Below, piece after piece: positions 15,701 to 26,495 of a DNA stretch of 64,000 nucleotides. A model generated the notes under the pieces. That model worked only from the letters and a program-made list of their open reading frames with translations. It searched no databases and had not been told where the DNA came from. Each line of letters opens with the position of its first letter. Positions within the stretch are counted from its first letter, which is position 1. This DNA comes from Globodera rostochiensis (lineage: Eukaryota; Nematoda; Chromadorea; Rhabditida; Heteroderidae): contig JAEVLN010000004.1 of assembly GCA_018350325.1 (NCBI GenBank), forward strand, positions 2,914,001 through 2,978,000, read 5' to 3'. The position numbers were made by a program, and so were the translations under genes.

Positions 15701-18700
15701 TATAATGCTTTATCTAAATGATTCTTTTATTGTTAATTAATTGACTTGATTATTTTATTGTTAATTAATTGACTTGATTATTTTATTGTTAATTAATTGA
15801 CTTTTATTTTATTGTTAATTAATTCTTTTATTGTTAATTAATTAACTTGATTATTTTATTGCTAATTAATTGACTGTTCAATCAACAAAAAAAGTGCCAA
15901 CCAATTCGCCTCTGAAGTTGCATTTGTTTGCACTTTTCTAAGAAATTGCTGCCCCCTTTCCTCCCAAACGCGCCATTTTCGTTTCCTTCGGCTTTAAAAA
16001 GTGCCAAAGTTGCCGTGTCCCTTTGCTCTCGGCTCAGTCCCGACCAAATGGTGCCATTATCAACAACGGCACGTGCAAATTTGTGAAAATGTAATAATTT
16101 GGCCAATTCTGCCATTTCAACTCCAATGTTCTCAGCCTAAAAATAAAACATTAAAATTAGCAATGGAATCAATTCGATTAAATTAATGAATTAAAGACGT
16201 CGAATTATTTACAATTTAATGTTTTTTTCTTTATTAAATTTGACCTTTAAAATTCTTTCAACTTTGTCCATGGCATTCAAAATGTGTTTCAATAAATTAT
16301 GCAAATTTTGGCCGATTTGCTGCCAATCGCTGTCCTTTGTCAATTTTTGACGTTTCATTTTGCCCCAAATTTGTTCGAATTCTCTCCTTTCACTCTTTTT
16401 AATAATGTCAAAGTCTGACAAATGGAAATTTTATTGCATTTTATTTGTTTAATAATTAAAATTAATTTCGTTAATTTTACCATTGCCCAATTCTCTGATC
16501 ACTTCCAAACGGAGCGAAATTTCGTTAGCAAAAACGCCGACATTGAGAAGTTTGGAAAGAGCTTCCAAGTGTTCACCACAGCTATTTGTGTGCTTTCCAT
16601 GATTATTCCATTCTTTTTTTGACCGTTTGTCCACATTTTTTAGGTCATTTGTCAACAATTTGTCATTTTCTATTTTTGTACTTTTGTTTTCAAGCACCAA
16701 AATCCGAATAAAAGCCAAGTATTTTGATGAAAGAAAGCCGTCATCCGCAAAATCCTCAATTTTAGTCACCGAAATTTGCCCCTCCTCCTCCGTTTGTTTC
16801 GCTGTTTCACTAATTTCACAAAATTCCGAATTTTCTTCCAAATTTGCTTGGACAGACTTTTCGGAAAGTTCCTGACTTTCCATGCCAAGTTCGGTCACTT
16901 CCTGTCCACAAAGTGCCGTCTTGAAACTTTCCCTATTTTCTGCCGGTCCCGCGGCTGCTTCTGATGCGTGGGAAGTGCCAAAATTGGCATTTTCTGCCAA
17001 AATGGGCGTTTGAATTGCATTCAAATTGCCGCCATTTCCCTTTTTCTTTTTGGCCTTTCGCTTTTTCGTTGCCTTTTTATCGCCGCCATTTTCAATTTTT
17101 TCACTTTCGTCGGCATAACTTTTTCCCGGCAAAATATTTACCATTTCATCCAATCCCAAAAATCGGAGAATTTCGGCGGCTTTTGTCTCGTCGCCGAAGA
17201 ATTGGCATAGTCTTTCAGCGCGCTCTGGCGAATTTATCTCTGAAAGGAATTTGAATTTTTACATTTTAATTTGATTCTTCGGCCGAAATTCATTCAATCA
17301 TTGGGTGCTCTCGAATGGCACCAATTGCGTTCTCGACTGACTCTCAACTGACCTTCCTTTAATTTAAGACTGAATTTGTCGTTCTCAGTGATCAGCTTCC
17401 AAAACAGCTGCCGTTGAGTTTCTTGCAACCATTCGGGCGGAAATGTGCCGTCGCCGCCGGGGACTTTGGACGACAGCATAATGTGCCGGTCATCGTCTTG
17501 GACAAATTCCAAGCGCAGTTCCAATGCTTTCCCAATGCCTTTTTGCCAATCATTGGCCAGCACCGACTCGGACTTCATTTTTTTGTTCTTTAACACCTTA
17601 GGGGAAGAAAACTTTCGCGGTTTTGACAAAATGTCCCATTTTTGCCCGACCTTTTCGACATAATCTTTGGACATTTCACCCACGGCACCAAATTCCATGT
17701 ATTTTATGCTTTCTTCACTATCGCTTAAGTCGTACGTTTCTCCGAGTAAATTTTCGAAAAACGGTCGCCCCTCAATTTGCCAGACTTTTGAAAGACGTTT
17801 TGCCAAAATGGTGACGTCATTTTGTTTCGCCGAATTGGCAATTTTTGAATCCATCCAACGGACAAACGCAATAATGTCGGCCCTCAATGTGTCGAGCATT
17901 GACTCTTTTGGATCATCGGAAAACAGCGCCCCAAGGCAAATGGAGAACAGCGACTCGTCATCGTTGAACACTTAAATACTAATTAAATTTAATCTGTCTT
18001 AATGATGCATTTATGTACAATATGTATGTCCCATTTATAAGCACTAAAATTGTGCCATAAAGGTTCAAAAAAAAGCAAAATCGGAAAAAGATAAAATTAA
18101 AGTTTGAGGAATAAATTGAAATGTTGGGGGGAAAATCCAACCGAAATTATTTTTATTTATATTTTTTATTAACAAATTACCGGCCGGATTATTTATTTGC
18201 ATTGAATTTACGAGTTCGATCACATTACTTTTTGGCACCAACAAAAGGTCGGTTAAATATTTGTTTAGCCGGACATAAAATGCCGGCCGAAGTCGAATTA
18301 TTTCCCGGAAACTTTCGTGTGAAGTCAAATTCGCTTCAATAAGCACAAAAAGAAGCATTTGGTGCTTCTTTCGCGCCTCTGAAAATGCCTTTTTGATAGG
18401 TCCCCTCGGGGGTCGTCCATCCCTCCAATTCGGCCGGCACTTTCATTGGCCTAAAAGTGATTTATTTGTGCAAAAAGCCCCGGTCTTTTGCTTTAGAGGC
18501 TTTTGATCAGAGCATTATTTTGATTAGAGCAAATACCGATCATAAAATTTAAAAATAAATTATAATTTTTACTAAATCATTAAAATAAGGATAAAACTTA
18601 AAATACTCACCCGGAGTTAATTTTATTGTTTTTTAACATTTTTGCCTCATTTTCCGCCAAAAATTCGTTGAAATTAAACAATTGGCATAACACAATGCGC

Positions 18701-21700
18701 AAAGCGCTTGAAAGGCCAAGTTTTAACATTGAATAAATTCGATTTTTGCCCTCCACAATTAATTGCAAAAACTTTTTGCATAAATCCGACGGAAATTTGC
18801 ATTTGCCTTTTTTGAATTTACGCTCAAATTCGTTGAGCGTCTTCAGAAGTTCTGGCGTAATGATCCGTGCCTCGTAACCTTCCGCAATTTGTGAATTCGT
18901 TTTGTAGGATATTTGTTGCAAAAAGCTGGAGCGGTATATGGCGGGGTCCAAAATTTCTAAAATTCCAAAAGATGAAGCATCGATTGTTGGGACATTTAAA
19001 TTTAAAAGATAATCGAAAAAGCGTCTTTGAAAGGGAGCCAAATCTGATGATTTGCATATATAAATCATCTTTTTTGGAGCCTTTTTAAGTATCCGATGAT
19101 TAAAAAATTCAAAATGATAATTTTCTGGGGGTTTTTGTGACAATTTATAGCCTCCCTACCGTAGTGCATGATTTCGGGCATGGCCATCTTCAACTTGTCC
19201 AAAACGTTTGTGCCGACCATCCACAAAAGCCGTGCCATGGCATTGTGCGAACATGTCGGGTGAATGCACACGGTTCTGTCCCCGTAACAGAACACAAATT
19301 GGACCTGTTCAGTTTAAGAGTAAAACGATTATTTTTATCAAAACTTAAAAGGGATCATTAGAAGCGTTCGGCTAATATGCAATTTAATTATGGCAATTAA
19401 TGGCATAATTGGAATGGACCTGTTCAGTTTAAGAGTAAAACGATTATTTTTAATCAAAACATAAAAGAGATCATTAGAATAAGAGTTCGGCTAATATGCA
19501 TTTCATTATGGCAATTAACGAATAGGTAATTGATCAATTAGCACCTGTTTGAAGCGGCTGATTAGCTGCCGAAGGCAAAAGCAATGCACCGTCCGCATCC
19601 AATTGGCAGTGTTGCGGAATTTCTGTTCAAATTGCTGCGCTTTTTCCTTATTTTGGCAATTAATTTTGTTTTGAAACATTTCGTCGTGCGATGGCACAAT
19701 TAGCAACTGCAAAAATGCTCAATTTTAATTGTAAATTCGTTCGTTTGTAATTTCACCTCGCCTAACAAAACGTTGCCGTTGGCACCGACAATTTTGGCCG
19801 TATGACTTTTCCACTGATCGCCTCCAAATTCCAATGCACCAAATGCCAAAGTATAAGCCAATTGGTGCAACCAGCACAACTTCTCGGCACGGTTGGAAGC
19901 GAAGGTCGGCAGTTGTCTGGTGTTTTGGAACGTGTCCAAAAATTGGGTAAAATTTTCGTTTTTGTCCGGCAACGATTCGCCAAATTCGAGTAAGTTCCGA
20001 ATGAATTCGTTGTAATACCAAATTGAGGCGTCAAGTTGCAATGAACGAAAACTTTCCTCATTTGAAGGCTCTTTCAACGATTCCGAACCGGTGATTTTAT
20101 GCAGCAGCGTCATGTAAGACAATGCCAGGCCAAATGCACTTGAATCTGTGAAGTGAAGGTGGCCGAAAATGCCGCAATTTTATAATCAAATCCCGGCTTT
20201 TTTCAAAATCCCGGCTTGTCAAACTCAGTCTTAGAGTTTTTACCTAAAAATGCCGGTCTCTTTATGATGGGATTGGCCCTGAATCTTTTGGCTTAAGGCA
20301 ATGGATTGAACATCCAAATCCCAAGCACATTGTCGGTCAATTGTCTCCATTTTGTATTTCATTTGTCCTACCTATTATTTGCTGTTTTGTCCCATACCTT
20401 TCAATGCTTCACCGGTGTCCATTTCTGACAGCTGTTCCACTGAAAGGTGCGGGTCTGGACATTGATCATAGGCCGCTGCTGTTGTTGGCGTGGTCGGCAT
20501 ATTTTCTGCTTCGCTAATTGGTTGGCTTTCACCTTTAATGGAGTCAAATTAGTCTTTAATTGATCCAAAACCCGCCAAAAGAACAACCAACCGACCGCTC
20601 CCCCCATTCTTTTTACCTGCCAATGCCATTCGATCGCCTCGGAAAAGTTCCCAAAATTTGCTCTCAATTTTTGGTTTGCCGCCCGTCCCAAATTTGAAAT
20701 TGGCGGCCAGCCAATGCCAAACGGCGCCCTTTTCGCGGCATTTTTGGCGAAAGTGCTGCTCCTCCTCGAACAGTTCCACAAACCAACGTTCGTAATATCC
20801 CAACAACTTTTGTTGCCTCAATTGCCCCGCGTCGCCCAAATCGCCAAAATGAGCCTAAATTGGTCGAATAACAATAAGCACTTTATGGAATTCAGAAATT
20901 CCCCACACTTTGAATCATTTGCTGACCCATCAGAAAATGAGTTAGAAACGATTAATTTTGTTATCCAAAACGCCGGGGGCGCTTAACGGGCGGTTCCACT
21001 TTAACCGGTGTGCTAACTTTAATAGATATAAACATTGGCCATCGTTACCTGCAAATTTTTCAGCAAATTGTGCAAATCATCCGATCGCTTTTCGTTCATT
21101 TTATCCAACAAATATTCAGGCAATTTGGCCAAAAAATCGATGAGAATTTCCCATGAAATTTCCAAAAATTGCCTTGCGTCAAAATTGTTTCGGTGCTCTT
21201 CGAAATAGGGCCAAATTCGGCCGTACAAAACGGTCACTTCCAATCTCCGAATGAACGAAACGGACTCAGAAGACACAAAAATGCCCCTGAGGGTCCTTTT
21301 CATTGTCCCAACATCGGCTACATCTGAAAGTGTCTCTTCATTTTAATGAGTGTGATTATGTAAAGCAATCGACCAAATGCCGCAATGATTGGCAGTCTCA
21401 GCTCAAAAGAGTCCATGTGCCGCGGCAACAAATGCCGCAGCAAAATTCGCTTGGCCTCAATTAACTCGTCCAAACGGCCCGGCACGTTGCGGCTACGCAG
21501 CCTTTTGAAGTAATTATTGGAAGAATGCGCTAATGAATGTAATTAGGGGGAGGGGGGAACCTGAAGGACAACAGCGACTCGTGCCGCATTCTTTGGCCAA
21601 TGTTGAGCCATTCCCAAAATGGCATTTCCCCTCTCAGCCGGTCCTCGGACAAAATTTTGAAGCAGAAAATCCAAATGCTTGCGCGACACGTCCTCTTGGA

Positions 21701-22380
21701 ATTGGAGCAGCCAATTTGGGATGTTGGCGTCGACATTTTGTTGCAATTCGAAATTGTTCACTTCCGAACAGCTAATGTGCCTGTTAATTTATTTAATTTA
21801 TTGTATTTAATTCTTCTAATATTTTAATTATGAGAAATGAAATTCCATTTAAATCAATGGCACAAACGTTAAAAGGCGACGGGCGACGGCGTCAGACTCC
21901 GCGTAGTGCAGCAGCAACTGATCAAAGTCCCACAATTGGCACAAGTCTTTCAAGTCCATCCCTTTTTGGGCATTTTCCTCTTCAATTGACTGGCTTATGA
22001 CTTTGTAACAATTGAACAATTCCAAATTTTCTGTTTTTTTCCCTTTTATTCGGCACTTTTTCGTCCTCAATTTTTCGGATTGATTAAGCGCAGCCAAACC
22101 GGCACCGATGGACAAATGGAAGAGAACGGCGCCAATTCGATGGCTCAACAGCTTTCGTTCCGAGACGTTCAGCTCGGAATTGAATAACAATTCGGCATAA
22201 TATTCCTCGAGTTGGTCAAGACGGACGCCTATTTATTTAATATAACCAATTTAATTCAATTTAATTTATTTTAAGATAAATTTGAAATATACCGAAAATT
22301 TTTTCTTCTGATAATGTTTCACTGACAAATAATAAAATTACTGTGTAAATAACGCAGAATTTAATTTTGTTTAAATGCAT
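12755..22380 (-). CDS. Giant protein with signal peptide and degenerate poly(A)-polymerase-like C-terminus
   Basis: About 25 exons, roughly 2,200 residues if it is one gene. Exon 1 (22380-22293) reads MHLNKIKFCVIYTVILLFVS, a typical signal peptide, and joins in phase to 22228-21868. Long helical, unrecognised exons follow. A stretch at 17100-17030 is Lys-rich (KKATKKRKAKKKKG). The C-terminal third resembles mRNA poly(A) polymerases: LAKAIDEMREIFQNW; AICILPDGF; VSFLRKLWRDLV with PMLKITFFGIPMEIL; FRLIIAYLIKWAKN then HIYSEDFGYLDAKILL; FLVQKFFLTFSAW; MPIVTPTFPEENAAKNF; ERTNFIEK then YDHFIVVQC; and SLWLIGI. The stop is at 12757-12755. Where active enzymes carry the Asp-x-Asp pair this protein reads NDTIKAICIL, and the third Asp position reads MEIL, so catalysis is doubtful. 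Most junctions keep phase. Those near 21500 and 18380 do not resolve, so two genes or an assembly error remain possible. Confidence 0.65.
13186..13520. repeat. Minisatellite, about 25/53-bp higher-order unit, in an intron
   Basis: The core gtactgtaatgaatgtgatt then aaatg is repeated about 13 times, with a higher-order unit of two variants. It sits in the intron upstream of the exon that encodes YDHFIVVQC. That exon is entered through the acceptor ttacag followed by tacgatcat, and the repeat core is the same ttacagtac on the minus strand. The array therefore multiplies the 3' splice-site sequence. Confidence 0.9.
14343..14515. repeat. 54-bp tandem repeat that copies an exon/intron border
   Basis: Four copies of a unit that reads, on the minus strand, gttttaggcggtaaggcca followed by tggattttaattaac and aaaacgccttaggg. 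The first copy overlaps the 3' end of the exon at about 14682-14515 (catgttttaggg then ggtaaggcca). Each unit therefore carries a GGTAAGG donor-like sequence. Confidence 0.85.
15712..15875. repeat. AT-rich tandem repeat, about 30-bp unit
   Basis: Five to six copies of the unit ttattttattgttaattaat then tgacttga. It is intronic in the poly(A)-polymerase-like gene. The sequence is low complexity, with copy lengths from 22 to 33 bp. Confidence 0.85.
19302..19515. repeat. About 110-bp direct duplication spanning a 3' splice site
   Basis: Two copies start with ggacctgttcagtttaagag and run through aaaacgattattttta to atatgca and ggcaattaa. Read on the minus strand, the shared block contains the acceptor aactgaacag followed by gtcc. 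It therefore duplicates the 3' splice site of the exon that encodes VQFVFCYGDRTVC, plus flanking intron. Confidence 0.85.
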
Positions 22381-22540
22381 TTATCTTTGAATTTAGTATT
22401 TTTTATTTTGTATTTAATTATCGGAGAAATTGGATAATTTTCTTTAAGCTTAGGCGAATAAAATCGATTTGGACAATTAATGAATGGATGAAAAATAATT
22501 TCTGTTTTACATTTTCTTGCCTATTTTCATCATGGCAATG

Positions 22541-22783
22541 TGGCACAAATTGATTTGGCATTTACGGCACAAATTGATTTGGCATTTACGGCACAAATTT
22601 ACGGCACAAATTGATTTGGCATTTACGGCACAAATTGATTTGGCATTTACGGCACAAATTGATTTGGCATTTACGGCACAAATTGATTTGGCATTTACGG
22701 CACAAATTGATTTGGCATTTACGGCACAAATTGATTTGGCATTTACGGCACAAATTGATTTGGCATTTACAAATTGACAAAGT
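22541..22783. repeat. 24-bp minisatellite, open in several frames on both strands
   Basis: About nine to ten copies of the unit acggcacaaattgatttggc then attt, with one partial copy near 22590. The period is a multiple of three, so frames stay open on both strands and yield periodic peptides. It lies between the 5' end of the giant gene (ATG at 22380) and the 3' end of the collagen gene (stop at 22919). Coding is not supported. Confidence 0.92.
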
Positions 22784-22918
22784 GACGACGTTGGCATCCA
22801 CGGCCATTTTAGGATAATTTCTGTGTGTCGTTTTTATTCTTATGGACAATTTACAGCATTTTGCCTCGCCATAATTAGGAAATTCGAATTCTTCTTAAAT
22901 CCTTCCGGCCGCTCACAA

Positions 22919-23985
22919 TCAAAGCCGCGAGTGGAATGCCCGGAAGCGGTACCCACCGCCGGATTGTTTGCCCAGCACTTGGCCGGTTCGCGGCGGACAC
23001 GAACAATAAGCGGCGTCAATCCCGGGCGGACCGGCATTTCCAGGCTGTCCGGGCTGTCCGTCCTTCCCCGGCTCCCCCAATTGCCCCGGGGGGCCGGGCG
23101 GTCCCTGGCGTCCCGGAATGCCGGCGGGAGGCGAGCTTAAAACGAATATTACTCTTTAATAACTCCGCCGAATCTTTTTATTTACCCTCCATTTGGTCCA
23201 GGCGGCCCGGACGGTCCACTTGGGCCGGGCGGTCCCTTCTGTCCTGGAAGTGTGCCGGCTTTTTGTCCAGGCTGTCCGGGTTGTCCAGCTCCGCCGGGTT
23301 GGCCTGGAAGTCCATTGGGTCCGGCATCGCCAGGCGGTCCCTGGGGCCCGGGCTTTTCTTGCTTCCCGGGTTCGCCGGGCACACCAATTCCTCCGGCCGG
23401 ACCGGCAGTTCCCGGAAGTCCAATGGGTCCAGGAGGTCCAATTGGACCGGGCGGACATTTCATGCACTCTCCTTTGGGCTTAGCAGTCAATTGCGCGGGC
23501 TGTCCCGGGGTTCCCGGTTGGCCAGAGTCTCCGTCTTCACCAGGCACACCTTTAAATTTAAAAATTTTTTGTTCAAATTTTTCAATTTTTTTAGACGTAC
23601 CCGGCTGTCCCGGGGGCCCTGGCGGGCCCTTTGGACAGTTGTTTGGCTGTCTGCCGCATTTGCAAACGCCCGCGTCCGCAGTATTGCCTCCAGCCGAAGC
23701 GCCGCCGTTCCCTCCGGCGTATCCGTCTGAAGACTGACGCGGCTGACGGACGACGGCACTGTCACCGAACTGTTCGCCTTTCAGTTGCGCATCCATCATC
23801 GTCTTCCATGCGTGGTTGGCGATGTCCTTGAAGTCGTCCAGGTCCGAGACGATCTCCTCATACAGCGAGTTGATGTCCCGGTACAGCGCGACCACCGTGA
23901 CCAATGCACCGAAAATGATCAACGCCGTGCCGGCGAGTGAAGCACTGATCAGCACGCGACTGGCGGCATACGAATTGGTGGACAT
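22919..23985 (-). CDS. Cuticle collagen
   Basis: Three exons: 23985-23601, 23549-23186 and 23135-22919. Introns are 51 and 50 nt and all phases agree. The N-terminus has the nematode cuticle collagen domain: a transmembrane/signal-anchor stretch ([20 protein letters not shown]) followed by [20 protein letters not shown] basic RQPR site may be the furin-type cleavage point. Cysteine pairs ([20 protein letters not shown]) flank Gly-X-Y blocks rich in GPPGPP and GQPGQPG. The C-terminus, after the last Gly-X-Y block, is [16 protein letters not shown] and about 20 more residues. The protein would be secreted, trimerised and built into the cuticle. On the minus strand a tatcag acceptor 9 nt before the ATG (near 23994) could be the spliced-leader site. 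The gene is divergent from the second collagen at 26496. Confidence 0.95.
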
Positions 23986-26495
23986 TTCTTGATTCTGATA
24001 GCATAAAGAATTGTAAAAACAAGCAGAAAGATTGGCTAAGGCTCTGTTGGAGCATCAGAAGCCTAGCAGAGTTTGTAATTCTTATTTTAGTGAATAGAAA
24101 GAAGGTTATGGGTTTTGGGTCCTTGTGACACTATTTTTTATTAAACGATTATTAACACTTTAATGCAGTTATTAGAGCTAAAATCTATTGGGAGTGGGGG
24201 GGGGGGAGCCTACGAGGCTCTCCGAAGTGTCCAGGGCGGCGTGTTGCGACGGAATGAATGCTTGGGACAAGATCAGACGAAATCGGATGGATTTAGCCCC
24301 GCCAGCCAACTCAATGACAGCCATCTTTTATATGTGTCGGGCGCTGCTGTTGCTTGATTTATTTGGGGCTGTTGAGCGCGTTATCGGGGCACGTAATCGG
24401 CGCGACCTGCTGCAGAACACGCGCATTAGGATTAAGACGGACGGACGGGGGGGGGGAAAGGGGGGAAAACATTGCTTTAATTAAAAAGTACACGGAGCGC
24501 ACTCTTCTAATGGGAATGTTGTGGTGGGGGGGGGGGGACATTCGACGACCACCAAATCCCGTTCTTATTTATGCCTTCGGGGGATCCCCCAGGGAACAAC
24601 AGTTGCATTGCCTCTACTATAGCAAGCAAGAAGGGGAAAAAGTGAATATGTTTTTATTTTCCCCAAGTGTGGCCTCGGGGCGTCGCCGATCGGAAATTTC
24701 GACCCTCAAAAAGACAGAAATGAATTCGGTTGCAAAAGTCTGAAATCGGAATTCGACTCCCTGCAATTAAACAGGTCAATTGGGAGTTGTTAATGTGGGT
24801 TTTGATTGGTTGTTCAGAAGATTCATTTTAACTCTTTGAAAATTTCCCGTTTTTCCGTTGTTTTTGGGCTCAATATGACAGTGACGAACCCAATGTTATA
24901 CACAGAGACGGTGCTGAACTGCTTGCCCTCCTCCCCCTCTCATTGAGTAGCAGCAGAAGCAAAAGCAGCGCAAGCAGAAGGACGACTTACCGGCGTCAGA
25001 GACACAGAAACGTTTAGCGTTTGCATATTCGATTTGGCTATTAACTGAGATTAACGACGGTCAATTAATTCATTGGGGTGGCAACATTTTATTTCAAATA
25101 ATTTTAAATTGATTAGGTTTAATTACGTGCATTAAAGCAACTCGTTAAAAATATGCGGTAATTAAGGTTTTCTGAGTGCTGTTTTTTGAATAATTTTTCG
25201 ACCAAGAATTGGAATTGCGTAACGAATTCTCGCCAAAAATGTCATCTTTAGGGGTATAAAAAAGTCTCATTTTCCGAGACTAAAGCCCGAGACCGAGATC
25301 TAAAAAAGCCCGAGACTTTTCTCGGTTCGAGACCGAGTCGCTATTAATTAACGAACAAAAATTAATTTTTGGTATATTGGAAAAAACAAAAAACATAAAC
25401 TAAAGATTGTATTGGGCGCCAAAATAAACTTGTTTCTCTCCTTTACGTAGACATTTTTTAAATGATGCCCAATGCCCAAAATCGCATTTAAATGAGAGAC
25501 TAATGAGGCGATTTGATGTTCGCCGAAAACATTCAGTAAAAGTTGTTTCTGCTCGACACCAAAGTTCCGAATTTGGCCAAGATTTGCGATTTATTCATTG
25601 TCCACCGATTTGATCAATTTATGCCATAATCCAAATCCTCAAATATTTCAGTCGCTATCGCCGATGATCGCAAGCCCAGCCAGCCAATTATCTCTGCTTC
25701 AGATCTCTCCGGATTTGTCCTCCCCCCATAATAAATCCTTTGTTTGAGTCAGCTGAGACGGGCGGGGAAAGCCTCCCCTCCCCTCCCCTCCGGGGAAATG
25801 CCCCCCCCCTCCCCCCTCCGGGGAAATGTCCCCCCCCTCCCCCAATCCCCTCAATTCATTCCCTCCTCACACTGTGCTTTTGCTTTCCAATGGAGCGCAA
25901 TCGCTTTGTGTGTTTCCTCTCTCTGCTCTGCCTTCTCTGGCGTCACATCTCTGCGCACTATTTCTTCGCCATTCTCTCTGCTCTGCCTTCTCTGGCGTCT
26001 CAAGTCGGTGTTCTCACGCCGTCTCTTCTGATCAGCCCATTTATTTGTTTCCCATCCAACAGCGCCTTAAGCAGCATCGCCTGGGGGGCTTCTTCCGTCG
26101 GTCGATGCGCGGCGCAGTGCTTCTGGCGTTTTCTCCTCAAAAGCCCCCGGGGGACATTTTATTCGGTCTCCAAATGTCTTTTCCATTCGCATCCACAAAC
26201 ATTACGCCCCCACAAATCGTTGCCTCGGCGTGTAATTAGCAATCCTCACCCGAAATCGCCAAATCATTGCTTTTGGGGCATTAATAGAGGCATCTTTCGC
26301 CTTACTGACAGACATTTTCGTTCTAATAAGCTCTAAACCCAAATCCTAATGTTGGATGCCGATCTGATCACTGATCCGGATCATCAGATTCAAGATGTTA
26401 CGGAGGAACGATCATTCTCGCGTAGTCTTTGAAATTTCGTTTAAAATTCAAACACCAAATTTACAAGCTTTTTTTGTAAGAAAATTCAATTGTTA
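23986..26495. other. Divergent intergenic region between two collagen genes
   Basis: About 2.5 kb separates the collagen starts. It holds G runs near 24195, 24450 and 24527 and a C-rich stretch at 25770-25850. A 26-nt segment (ctctctgctctgccttctct then ggcgtc) is duplicated at about 25917 and 25976. A cluster of cccgagac and ctcggt motifs with dyad symmetry lies at 25270-25335. Regulatory sequence for both collagens is likely here. The frames at 24188-24743 and 25740-26336 look like low-complexity artefacts. Confidence 0.5.

Noticed and set aside
22507..22849. Repeat protein genes on both strands
   Set aside because: Frames are open only because the 24-bp unit is a multiple of three; no start context, splice site or flanking domain supports them.
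23182..23985. One uninterrupted 267-residue collagen frame
   Set aside because: A 51-nt in-frame intron (23550-23600) and a further 3' exon (23135-22919) give the proper collagen end.
25740..26336. Pro/Leu-rich frames upstream of the second collagen
   Set aside because: Composition follows the C-rich DNA, and all three plus-strand frames are open over the same bases.
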